A stretch of DNA of 64,000 nucleotides. Origin: Haloarchaeobius sp. HME9146 (lineage in GTDB: Archaea > Halobacteriota > Halobacteria > Halobacteriales > Natrialbaceae). The stretch is from contig NZ_JAODVR010000001.1 in NCBI RefSeq assembly GCF_025399835.1, positions 2,046,001-2,110,000 of the forward strand, in the 5' to 3' direction. Made by a program: the position numbers and the translations under genes. The notes beneath the pieces were generated by a model. The model was not told the DNA's origin. It was given only the letters and a program-made list of their open reading frames with translations, and did no database searches. Of the stretch, positions 7,922-15,415 are shown piece after piece; within the stretch, counting starts at the first letter, position 1, and the number at the start of each line of letters is the position of its first letter.

Positions 7922-9201
7922 GTATGCATACGTGAGACAGCATTCGCATTAAGGCTGTCGCCGGTGACACCTATCGCCAGTATCCCTCCGTCGTCGGTCG
8001 TGGTGGTGCCGGAGTCGTCATCGGTCGTGGTGCCGGAACCGCCATCCGACGTGGTGGTGGTCGTGGTCCCGTCGGTCGTCGTGGTGGTCCCATCACTCGT
8101 CGTGGTGTCGTCCCCATCGTCGGTGGTCGTCGCCGTTCCGTCCGAGGTTCCAGAGCCGTCCCCGCTACCGCCGTCGTCGGTGCTCTCGTTCCCGGTCGTG
8201 CTCCCCTCCTTGTTCCCGAAGAGGTCGGTCTCGATGGTCTCCCGGTGCGTGAACTTGTCCAGGGGGACGGTGATCTCGGAGCCACTGACCTCGAAGGTTG
8301 CGTCGAACTCGATGCGAAGCTTCGTCACCTGGTCGTTCTCGATGTGGCTCACCCACCACTCGTCGAGCCGGTCGTTCTGGATGTGGGTCACCGTCCGGAC
8401 CTTCGTGACCTCACCGGGCTGGAGCACGTACTCCTGCGTGTTCGTCCCGTTCCCGACCGTGATGTTGTTCATGTAGATGTCGTAGTCGATCTCGGAGACG
8501 GGAATCGGGTAGGACTTCGGGTTGTATATGTAGAAACCCAGCACGATGGGTGTCGTCTCGTTGGTCACGTTGCCCCACTGCCCGGCCGTCTCGTTGACGT
8601 ACAGGACGGGGTCGGAGACCAGCGGTCGGTTCGCGTTTATCTCCCGGGTCTCCGTCGAGTTGAACGACGACAGCATGTCGGTCTGGATGGATTGCTGCTG
8701 GGAGACCGGGAACGAGCGACCGACCAGCCCGGAATCCAGGCTAGCAGCGATGTCGACCTGCGTCTGCTCGCCGTTCCTGATGTGGCTGGCCCACCACGAG
8801 GGGATCTTCTCGTTGTCGAGCTTCGTCCGGAGCTCGAGCGAGGAGTTCCCCGGGGGCGTCTCGATGTTCTGCTTGCTCCCTGTCGCCATCGAGATACCGT
8901 TCATCGAGATCTCGTAGTCGGCGCTCACGTCGAGGAAGCTACTACCGACCGGGTTGGGATTGTTCACACCGAGGTCGGAGACGATGACCGTCGTGGACTC
9001 GTTCACGCCGCCGAACTCGTTATCGACACCCGTCACGGAGGGGACGCCGACACCCACGACGGCGACCAGTACCCCGACGAGAACGACGAGCGAGAGTAGC
9101 ACCGACCCGGCGATACGGAGCTTGCTCCCGAACAGGAGCCCCGTCACCGTGCCTCCACCGTCGGAACTCGATTCGTCTATCACAGCACCACCATCTTCCA
9201 T
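7918..9201 (-). CDS. Membrane-anchored WHy/LEA14-like domain protein with Thr/Asp/Gly-rich tail
   Basis: A 427-residue protein. A single transmembrane helix spans about residues 31-53 (IAGSVLLSLVVLVGVLVAVV). Two beta-sandwich repeats follow, recognisable by parallel elements: WWASHIRNGEQT (about 137) and WWVSHIENDQVT (about 278), together with LGVNNPNPVGSS and FYIYNPKSYPIPV. These are typical of the WHy/LEA14 fold. There are many N-x-S/T sequons. The last 85 residues are a low-complexity Thr/Ser/Asp/Gly tail, probably extracellular and possibly O-glycosylated. The stop overlaps an ATG of the downstream region. Role unknown; envelope or stress functions are usual for WHy proteins. Confidence 0.75.
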   Translation of the reverse strand: MEDGGAVIDESSSDGGGTVTGLLFGSKLRIAGSVLLSLVVLVGVLVAVVGVGVPSVTGVDNEFGGVNESTTVIVSDLGVNNPNPVGSSFLDVSADYEISMNGISMATGSKQNIETPPGNSSLELRTKLDNEKIPSWWASHIRNGEQTQVDIAASLDSGLVGRSFPVSQQQSIQTDMLSSFNSTETREINANRPLVSDPVLYVNETAGQWGNVTNETTPIVLGFYIYNPKSYPIPVSEIDYDIYMNNITVGNGTNTQEYVLQPGEVTKVRTVTHIQNDRLDEWWVSHIENDQVTKLRIEFDATFEVSGSEITVPLDKFTHRETIETDLFGNKEGSTTGNESTDDGGSGDGSGTSDGTATTTDDGDDTTTSDGTTTTTDGTTTTTTSDGGSGTTTDDDSGTTTTDDGGILAIGVTGDSLNANAVSRMHT

Positions 9202-9307
9202 GTCGATATCGTGAACGTCCTCGCTATGTAAACCTCTTCAATCTACGTGTGTAGGTTCATCGGCCGGGACAGTGAGAACTAAGGCCCTCCCCCCGAAAGC
9301 GACGGAC

Positions 9308-9526
9308 ATGACTGCGACATCGACCGACTCCTCGGACCGGGGCATCGGCTTCGGGGCCATCTTCGGCGCTATCACCGCACTGAGTGCCGCCGGACTGGTC
9401 ACGTTCGGCATCACCTACCTCCAGACGGGCGAGCACGGCGCACAGGAACTCGGTGCGTTCGCGTTCGCCGCCGCCGTCATCTTCGCCATGCTGGCCGTGT
9501 TCACGATGCAGTGGTACGAGGCCTGA
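9308..9526 (+). CDS. Small two-helix membrane protein (72 aa)
   Basis: It begins MTATSTDSSDRG and then has two hydrophobic helices: about residues 15-36 (GAIFGAITALSAAGLVTFGI) and 49-69 (LGAFAFAAAVIFAMLAVF). The protein ends QWYEA. It is divergent from the WHy gene and 60 nt upstream of the winged-helix gene. The ATG at 9308 is preferred over an in-frame ATG 36 nt upstream because it yields the conserved-looking short N-terminus. Function unknown. Confidence 0.65.
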   Translation: MTATSTDSSDRGIGFGAIFGAITALSAAGLVTFGITYLQTGEHGAQELGAFAFAAAVIFAMLAVFTMQWYEA

Positions 9527-9586
9527 CTGGGTGCGTGTCCGAGCGATAATCGTTATGTGTGTCAATAACGTATCTCCGTGTAGACG

Positions 9587-9811
9587 ATGAGCGACTACTC
9601 CGAAGAGGAGCAGCGGATTCTCGCCTACCTGCGCGACAGCGTGTCCAGGGGCGAACAGTACTTCCGCGCGAAGAACATTGCCGAGGCTATCGGCCTCTCC
9701 TCGAAACAGGTCGGGACGAGACTCCCGCGCCTCGCAGAGAAGACGGACGATGTAGAGATCGAGAAGTGGGGCCGCTCACGCTCGACGACCTGGAAGGTAA
9801 CACTCGGCTAA
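9587..9811 (+). CDS. Small winged-helix protein (DUF7123-like)
   Basis: A 74-residue protein consisting of one winged helix-turn-helix domain: SEEEQRILAYLRDSVSRGEQ, then FRAKNIAEAIGLSSKQVGTRL as the recognition region and a wing ending TTWKVTLG. This is the common small haloarchaeal HTH family (DUF7123, from memory). It probably binds DNA as a regulator; no target is evident. It precedes the SRPBCC gene by 45 nt. Confidence 0.7.
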   Translation: MSDYSEEEQRILAYLRDSVSRGEQYFRAKNIAEAIGLSSKQVGTRLPRLAEKTDDVEIEKWGRSRSTTWKVTLG

Positions 9812-9855
9812 GCCGATTCCACGACGTTTTTACCGATATAGCCACCAGATGGCAT

Positions 9856-10290
9856 ATGACAGTCCGGGTAGAGCGGACGTTCGAGTTTCCGGTACACCCC
9901 GAACGCGTCTGGGAGTTCATCGCCGACCCCGAGCTCCGGGCGCGCCCCATCAGCGTCGTCGACGACTTCCGGCTCGACGACGAGGCGGGACAGGAAGCGA
10001 CGTGGTTCGTCAAACTCCCGATTCCCCTGCTCGATAAGACAGCCGCCGTCAGGACACGCGACGTCGAGCGACGCGAACCCGAGTTCGTGAAGTTCGTCGG
10101 TCGCTCCAAGGTGATGCGCGTGACCGGCGAGCACGAGATAACCCCCACCGAGGACGGGTGTACGCTCTCGAATCGCTTCGTGGTCGACGGGAAGCTCCCG
10201 GGCGTCGAGCGCTACTTCAAATCCCATCTGGACGGTGAGCTGGACAACCTCGAAGCCGCGATGCGCGAATATCTGGAACTCCCAGCATGA
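9856..10290 (+). CDS. SRPBCC family (START-like) protein
   Basis: A 144-residue helix-grip protein of the polyketide cyclase/CoxG type: RVERTFEFPVHPERVWEFI at the N-terminus, VNRFVVDGK-like strands in the middle and a long C-terminal helix that ends NLEAAMREYLELPA. Such domains bind hydrophobic ligands or act as hydrolase/cyclase scaffolds. The stop overlaps the start of the next gene by four bases (ATGA), so it is probably co-translated with the nitrilase-family enzyme. Confidence 0.8.
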   Translation: MTVRVERTFEFPVHPERVWEFIADPELRARPISVVDDFRLDDEAGQEATWFVKLPIPLLDKTAAVRTRDVERREPEFVKFVGRSKVMRVTGEHEITPTEDGCTLSNRFVVDGKLPGVERYFKSHLDGELDNLEAAMREYLELPA

Positions 10291-11096
10291 AACTCGCACT
10301 GGCACAACTCCAGGTCGAGCCCGCTGACGTGGCGGGCAACGTCGCCCGCGCCGAGGCCGCCATCGAGACCGCGGCCGCCCGCGGTGTCGACCTCGTTGCG
10401 CTCCCCGAACTCTTCAACGTGGGCTACTTCTCGTTCGACCTGTACGCCCGGAACGCGGAGGGGCTCCACGGCGAGACCCTCTCCAGACTCTCCGATGCCG
10501 CACTGGAGAACGACGTGGCCGTCCTGGCCGGGAGTATCGTCGAGGACCTCGGGCAGACCAGGGAACAGACCGACGTGCACACGCCCGCGGACGACGGGCT
10601 CGCCAACACGGCGGTCCTGTTCGACGCCGAGGGCGAACGCCAGCTCGTCTACCGGAAACACCACCTGTTCGGCTACGAATCGGCCGAGACCGGCCTGCTG
10701 ACGCCCGGTGACCGCGTCCCGGTGGCCGACCTCGGCGGGTTCACCATCGGCGTGACCACCTGCTACGACCTGCGGTTCCCGGAACTGTATCGCGGCCTCG
10801 TGGACGACGGGGCGGACATGCTCCTCGTCCCCTCTGCGTGGCCGTACCCCCGCGTCGAGCACTGGCAGACGCTCCCCCGCGCTCGCGCCATCGAGAACCT
10901 CTCGTACGTCGCGACCATCAACGCCAGCGCGGACTTCGAGGATGCGACGCTCGTCGGACGGTCGACCGTGTTCGACCCATGGGGCACGCCGGTCGCGACG
11001 ACCGACGACCGCCCGGACATCGTCTACGCCGACGCAGACCCCGACGAGGTCGCGCGAGTTCGCGACGAGTTCCCCGCGCTCGACGACCGCCGGTGA
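10287..11096 (+). CDS. Carbon-nitrogen hydrolase (nitrilase superfamily)
   Basis: A 269-residue amidohydrolase. The catalytic triad is in place: Glu41 in LPELFNVG, Lys124 in VYRKHHLFG and Cys159 in TTCYDLRFPE. The sequence resembles the Nit/omega-amidase branch (branch 10), which acts on omega-amides or on deaminated glutathione, but substrate cannot be read from the sequence. It is coupled by a 4-base overlap to the SRPBCC gene. Confidence 0.9.
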   Translation: MKLALAQLQVEPADVAGNVARAEAAIETAAARGVDLVALPELFNVGYFSFDLYARNAEGLHGETLSRLSDAALENDVAVLAGSIVEDLGQTREQTDVHTPADDGLANTAVLFDAEGERQLVYRKHHLFGYESAETGLLTPGDRVPVADLGGFTIGVTTCYDLRFPELYRGLVDDGADMLLVPSAWPYPRVEHWQTLPRARAIENLSYVATINASADFEDATLVGRSTVFDPWGTPVATTDDRPDIVYADADPDEVARVRDEFPALDDRR

Positions 11097-11361
11097 CTCG
11101 TGCCGAAGCCACGGTATTTATACGTAAGGCCGACCAAGCATCGGTTGCCGGTTAGACGCTTTTCACGTCGATCCCGGCACAACGCCCGTCGCACCTACGC
11201 CCGCGCCCACCGTCTGTTCCGCGGGGCTACCTAGGAGCCTAGCGCGGAACGGACATCTCGCCTCTCGTCCTCACTTTCCACAGTAACAGGTTCGACCGCT
11301 TCGCTCACCGCCAGAGCAGTCACGGTCCATCCGGCAGCGACCGCCTCGAGTCGTCGTCAGT
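11097..11361. other. Gene-free interval of 265 nt
   Basis: No convincing coding frame was seen. A TATA-like element (ggtatttatacg) lies near 11113-11124, about 90 nt before the hairpin at 11216-11250, so a short non-coding transcript is possible. Otherwise I see nothing. Confidence 0.5.
11216..11250. repeat. 35-nt inverted repeat (hairpin)
   Basis: Perfect 8-bp arms GTTCCGCG and CGCGGAAC enclose 19 nt that contain a further CTA/TAG pairing and the palindrome-rich core cctaggagcctag. It is not followed by a T-tract, so it is not a simple terminator. Confidence 0.6.
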
Positions 11362-11514
11362 TCAGTGCCGTCGTCGATACAGCTCGCGTTCGGTATCTAT
11401 CGCGCGTCGTTGGACGCTATCGAGTGCCTTCTCCCGGTCGTCCATGGGCATCTCGGTTCGCCTGGGGTCACGACGAAGCACACGCGACAATCGCGACCGA
11501 ACGCGACTAAGCAT
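11362..11514 (-). CDS. Small basic protein (50 aa)
   Basis: From the ATG at complement 11512-11514 the frame encodes MLSRVRSRLSRVLRRDPRR, then TEMPMDDREKALDSVQRRAI, DTERELYRRRH and stop. The protein is short, highly charged and probably helical. The start codon lies inside a 25-nt palindrome. A haloarchaeal small protein is plausible but there is no homology I can name; it could also be spurious. Confidence 0.4.
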   Translation of the reverse strand: MLSRVRSRLSRVLRRDPRRTEMPMDDREKALDSVQRRAIDTERELYRRRH

Positions 11515-11536
11515 GACAGTGTTTAACACAGTCATG
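11512..11536. promoter_or_regulatory. 25-nt imperfect palindrome over a start codon
   Basis: The sequence reads CATGACaGTGTT-T-AACACaGTCATG: 12-bp arms with one mismatched pair around a single central base. It overlaps the ATG of the small minus-strand gene. The symmetry looks like a dimeric regulator's operator. Confidence 0.5.
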
Positions 11537-11679
11537 GTATTAAGTGTTGGGAGTCCGGCCGGTTTCACCCCCTTGCCCAGTCACGTCCGGTCGAGACGGG
11601 AGTTCTCGGCCCGTCCGGACCAGCGACACGAAGTACTTCGATACCACAGCTATTGGCCCAGTGATACATCGTCTGAGCG

Positions 11680-12012
11680 ATGCCGACACGAAACCCGGGT
11701 GTGACGGACGACCCTGCGAGGGACGGCCGGCCCGATGGGCTGTGGAATCTCGACCGACGTGACTTACTGCGGACGGTGCCCGCGACGGCGCTCGCCGGAC
11801 TGGCCGGGTGTGCGAGCATAGAACAGTTCGTGGGCGACGGCGATACCGACGACGCCACCACCACCACGACGTACGGCTACGGCGGGACCTCGACGCCGGC
11901 CGGAACCGCGGCGTCGACGACCGCGACTGCTGTCGTGACGGCGACATCGACGGCGGAAGGGGACTTCGGAGCACAGGGCTATGGACAGTACGGCTACGGG
12001 GGAACCCGCTGA
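11680..12012 (+). CDS. Tat-exported putative lipoprotein with YGYGG low-complexity tail
   Basis: A 110-residue protein. A twin-arginine motif (NLDRRDLLRT, residues 23-32) precedes a hydrophobic stretch ending in the lipobox LAGC (Cys44). The mature part is only about 66 residues, Thr/Ala/Gly-rich, with two aromatic repeats: TYGYGGTS and QYGYGGTR. It has no folded domain. It lies five bases before the C1q-like gene and is very likely its partner; it may serve as a surface anchor. Confidence 0.65.
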   Translation: MPTRNPGVTDDPARDGRPDGLWNLDRRDLLRTVPATALAGLAGCASIEQFVGDGDTDDATTTTTYGYGGTSTPAGTAASTTATAVVTATSTAEGDFGAQGYGQYGYGGTR

Positions 12013-12016
12013 GACG

Positions 12017-12826
12017 ATGACCGACAATCACTCCTACAACACACCCACGAAGGGGGCGACCGACTGGCACATCCCGCTGAACGACAACTTCGAGCGACTC
12101 GACGCCGACGTGGAGGTCCGCGACCGAGAGGCCAACCGCAGCGACTACGTCGCCAAGGCCGGCGCGAAGTTCTTCGCGACGGATACCGGCGCTGCGTACA
12201 TCGGTGACGGCTCCAGCTGGAACAAGCTCGCGGCCTCTGGTGACAGTCCGGAGTTCACCTCGGCGACCGTCTCCAGTGCCCCGACAGCCAACACGGACGT
12301 GGCTCGCAAGGCAGAACTCGACGCGAAAGCGGACACGGGCCACGCGCACTCTGGCGATGACCTGACACCGAATACGGTTCGGGCGTCCCGCATCGAGGCG
12401 GATACAGTCGTCACCGGCGACGTCGGAACCGTCGTCTGGAACGCCTACGACCAGTCGATTCCGTCGGGGAGCCGCACGACGGTCGAGTTCCAGACCGTCG
12501 AGACGGACCAGCGTAGTCAATGGGACAGCTCCACCTACGAGCTAACCGTCACCGAGGATGGGAACTACCTCGTGTCCGCGGGAATCTTCTGGCGCGACGA
12601 GCCGTCCAGCGGCACGAACCACTGGTTCACGGTCCGCAGGAACGGGAACGTCGGCGTCCTCCAGTCGTTCTCCGAGGGCGGCGACGAGCAACTCCAGGCG
12701 ACGCGCCCGGTCCTCGGGGTGAACGAAGGAGACACCTTCCTCATGGAGGTCGAGCAGTACGAGGGCAGCAACCTCCGCCTCGGCGGGAGCCGTATCTCGA
12801 CGTACCTGTCGGTCGTACAGCTCTGA
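12017..12826 (+). CDS. Tail-fibre-like protein with C-terminal C1q-like jelly-roll domain
   Basis: A 269-residue protein. The N-terminal module (NHSYNTPTKGATDWHIPLND, then ERLDADVEVRD and a YIGDGSSWNKL patch) resembles modules found in haloarchaeal beta-helix and tail-fibre-like proteins. A linker rich in KADTGHAHSGDDLTP follows. The last 130 residues look like a C1q/TNF-type beta sandwich: IPSGSRTTVEFQTVE, then YELTVTEDGNYLVSAGIFWR, VLGVNEGDTFLMEVEQYEGS and a final STYLSVVQL strand. No signal peptide is visible, so export would need the neighbouring Tat lipoprotein or another route. It is probably trimeric and probably an adhesin or receptor-binding protein. Domain assignment is from pattern only. 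Confidence 0.6.
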   Translation: MTDNHSYNTPTKGATDWHIPLNDNFERLDADVEVRDREANRSDYVAKAGAKFFATDTGAAYIGDGSSWNKLAASGDSPEFTSATVSSAPTANTDVARKAELDAKADTGHAHSGDDLTPNTVRASRIEADTVVTGDVGTVVWNAYDQSIPSGSRTTVEFQTVETDQRSQWDSSTYELTVTEDGNYLVSAGIFWRDEPSSGTNHWFTVRRNGNVGVLQSFSEGGDEQLQATRPVLGVNEGDTFLMEVEQYEGSNLRLGGSRISTYLSVVQL

Positions 12827-12943
12827 ACTGGCGTCGAAAAAACGGCGACGGGGAACTCAGCTTGCGGTGATTCCGCCCGATCAGTCGTCGTCGCATTCCG
12901 ATGAGACTGCAGTTCGAACACGCCTTCCGGCGGTTCTCAACGA

Positions 12944-14482
12944 TCAGTCGTCGTCGGAAGTCGTCTTGATGTCCGCGGACAGCCCCTGGGCCATCTCGAT
13001 GTCCTTCGAGTTGTTGAGCGTCCAGGCGGTGCGCTCGGTGACGGCCTCGATGACCTCACGAGCGGACGGGTAGCCGTTGCCGGACTTCTTGACGCCACCG
13101 AACGGCAGGTGGACCTCGGCACCGATGCACGGCAGGTTACCGTAGGCGAGGCCGATCTCGGCGTTGTCGCGGAAGTAGTTGATCTGGCGGTAGTCCTCGG
13201 AGATGATGGCACCGGCGAGGCCGTACGGGGTGTCGTTGTGGATCTCGACGGCGTCCTCGATGTCACCCGAGTACTTCATCAGGGCGACGTGCGGGCCGAA
13301 ACACTCCTCCTTGATGCAGCGCAGGTCCGGGTCGTAGTCGATCTCGTAGACGAACGGGCCGACCCAGTTGCCGTCTTCGTGACCCTCCGGAATCTCGCTG
13401 TCCTCGAGGTCGAAGCGGTCGACGAGGACGTTCGCGCCCTCCTTCTCGGCCATCTCGTTGTGGCGGCCGATCTTCTCGACGTGCTGGGGCTCGATGGCCG
13501 GGCCCATGAACGTGTCCTCCGAGAGCGGGTCGCCGACGGAGACGTTCTTCGCGATCTCGACGTAGCGCTCTTTGAACTCGTCGTAGACGTCCTCGTGGAC
13601 GATGAGGCGCTCGGAGGAGACACAGCGCTGGCCGGTCGTCTTGAAGCTCGACATCACGGCGGAGTGGACGGCGACGTCGAGGTCCGCTTCCTCGGTGATG
13701 ACGATGCCGTTCTTGCCACCCATCTCACAGGCGGCGAGCTTGCCGGGCATGCCGCCAACCTTCGAGGCGACCTCGTTGCCGACCTCGGCGGAGCCGGTGA
13801 ACAGGACGGTGTCGGTGCGGTCGTCGTCGACGATCTGGGCACCGGCGTCACCGAAGCCCTGCACCATGTTGAACACGCCGTCGGGGATGCCGGCGTCCTC
13901 GAACATCTCCGCGATGATCTGGGCGCACCACGGCGTCTGCTCGGCGGGCTTGAACACGACGGTGTTACCCTCGACGAGCGCGACGGCCATGTGCCAGAAC
14001 GGGATGGCGACCGGGAAGTTCCACGGCGTGATACAGCCAACGACGCCCCGGGGCTTGCGGCGCATGTAGGCGTCCTTGCTCGGAATCTCGGAAGGAATCA
14101 CGTCGCCCTTCGGGTGGCGGGCGTCACCGGCGGCCCACTCGACCATGTGGTACGCTTCGATGACGTCGGCGCGACCCTCGGAGATCTCCTTCCCACACTC
14201 TTTCGTGACGACCTCGGCCAGCTCCTCGGTTCGCTCGCGGAGCTCGTGGTAGATCTCCCAGAGGTACTCCGCGCGGTCGATGTGCGAGAGTTCGCGCCAC
14301 TCCTCGAACGCGTCGTCGGCCGCCTGGAGGGCCGTCTCTACGTCTTCCGGTGTGCCGCGGGCGAACTCGCCGAGCGTCTCGCCCGTCGCCGGGTTCTTGC
14401 TCTCGAACGTCTCCTCACTGGTACCGTCGGTCCACTCACCGCCGATGTAGTGCTGATAGGTCTCCGTAGCCTGCTGGCTCAT
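12944..14482 (-). CDS. NAD(P)-dependent aldehyde dehydrogenase
   Basis: A 512-residue aldehyde dehydrogenase superfamily member. Catalytic Cys is in TTGQRCVSSER, the general-base Glu in ACEMGGKNG, and the cofactor region includes GVVGCITPWNFPVAIPFWHM and FTGSAEVGNEVA. It oxidises an aldehyde to an acid; the subgroup resembles semialdehyde dehydrogenases but the substrate cannot be set. The ATG at 14482 is preferred over a TTG nine bases upstream. A tttttagc element lies about 30 nt upstream. The stop region (15 nt) is repeated 65 nt downstream in non-coding DNA. Confidence 0.9.
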   Translation of the reverse strand: MSQQATETYQHYIGGEWTDGTSEETFESKNPATGETLGEFARGTPEDVETALQAADDAFEEWRELSHIDRAEYLWEIYHELRERTEELAEVVTKECGKEISEGRADVIEAYHMVEWAAGDARHPKGDVIPSEIPSKDAYMRRKPRGVVGCITPWNFPVAIPFWHMAVALVEGNTVVFKPAEQTPWCAQIIAEMFEDAGIPDGVFNMVQGFGDAGAQIVDDDRTDTVLFTGSAEVGNEVASKVGGMPGKLAACEMGGKNGIVITEEADLDVAVHSAVMSSFKTTGQRCVSSERLIVHEDVYDEFKERYVEIAKNVSVGDPLSEDTFMGPAIEPQHVEKIGRHNEMAEKEGANVLVDRFDLEDSEIPEGHEDGNWVGPFVYEIDYDPDLRCIKEECFGPHVALMKYSGDIEDAVEIHNDTPYGLAGAIISEDYRQINYFRDNAEIGLAYGNLPCIGAEVHLPFGGVKKSGNGYPSAREVIEAVTERTAWTLNNSKDIEMAQGLSADIKTTSDDD

Positions 14483-14548
14483 ATCTGGCAAAATTTTCGC
14501 TGGGGCGTGCTAAAAACCCTGCTATGTGACCATCCGTGATGTTGGCGG

Positions 14549-15346
14549 TCAGTTCGCGACCTTCTCTATCTCGCCCTTGACGAGCGCGGCGTCGAAATCG
14601 TGGTCCGGGCGGAGCTTCACGAAGTCGAGGAACTCACGGGCGGCGAGCAGGTCCGTGGTCGGGTAGACCGAAGCCGCGATTCGGACGGTATCACGAGCGT
14701 GAAGCATCGGGGCGAGGACCGCCATCGCACAGGCGAGGTCGTACGCGCGGGCACCGGCGAGCCCCTCCTGGCGAACGCTCGTCGCGTCGATGAAGTAGAC
14801 CTCACCGTCAACGACGAGAACGTTCTCGGCGCGAAGGTCCCCGTGGGCCAGCCCGTGGTCGTGGAGTTCCCGGAGCACCTGGAACAACGACTCCGCGAGG
14901 GCGGTGGCCTCGCTCGGCCCCACGTCGTCGAGTGTCCGGAACGACGGCAGGTACTCCAGAACGAGGACGCCCAGGTCGTCGACGCCGAACGACTCGACGG
15001 GCTCGGGCGCGTTCAGGCCGATGTCTCGCATCCGCCGGGTCGCCTCCAGCTCGTGTTCGGCCATCTGGAGGGGGCCGTCGAACCGGTCGAAGAAGCCCTC
15101 GGTCCCGGAGGAGAACACGCCGAGGTTCCGGCCCGTGGTGAACAGGGCGTGGACCAGCGCGTTCTGGGGCGTGATGACCTTCACGAACCAGCGGTTGTCG
15201 ACGACCAGTGGGGTCGAGAGCCAGTTGTCGGCCTCGAGGAACTCGATGCGGACCTCGTCGTCGGGCGACCGGCGGGCAAGCTCTCGACCGACCTTCTCCA
15301 GATCGTCCCACGGGACGGTCCCACGAACCCAGTTCCGCAACGGCAC
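14549..15346 (-). CDS. RIO-type serine/threonine protein kinase
   Basis: A 265-residue kinase-fold protein. Recognisable elements are an ATP-lysine candidate in WFVKVITP (Lys56), the catalytic loop HGDLRAENVLV (168-178) and the metal-binding FIDATS (Asp187). The absence of a conventional activation segment fits the RIO class. Archaeal RIO kinases are usually linked to small-subunit ribosome maturation, but this divergent branch could do something else. Start is a GTG with a TATA-like ggtaaaaa (complement) 23-30 nt upstream, consistent with a leaderless transcript. Confidence 0.8.
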   Translation of the reverse strand: MPLRNWVRGTVPWDDLEKVGRELARRSPDDEVRIEFLEADNWLSTPLVVDNRWFVKVITPQNALVHALFTTGRNLGVFSSGTEGFFDRFDGPLQMAEHELEATRRMRDIGLNAPEPVESFGVDDLGVLVLEYLPSFRTLDDVGPSEATALAESLFQVLRELHDHGLAHGDLRAENVLVVDGEVYFIDATSVRQEGLAGARAYDLACAMAVLAPMLHARDTVRIAASVYPTTDLLAAREFLDFVKLRPDHDFDAALVKGEIEKVAN

Positions 15347-15368
15347 GTCGGAAGCAAACGCGATGGGC

Positions 15369-15376
15369 GGTAAAAA
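15369..15376 (-). promoter_or_regulatory. TATA-like box of the RIO-type kinase gene
   Basis: On the minus strand tttttacc lies 23-30 nt before the GTG at 15346, the usual spacing for a leaderless transcript. Confidence 0.45.
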
Positions 15377-15415
15377 CAGTTCGGCCGGGGGATTGGAGTG
15401 TCGGTTAGCGACCGC

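Noticed and set aside
12879-12956. Fifteen-base direct repeat (gatcagtcgtcgtcg) at 12879-12893 and 12942-12956
   Set aside because: The second copy is the end of the aldehyde dehydrogenase gene (Asp codons plus stop); a single short GTC-rich repeat is easily a local slip or chance, with no element around it.
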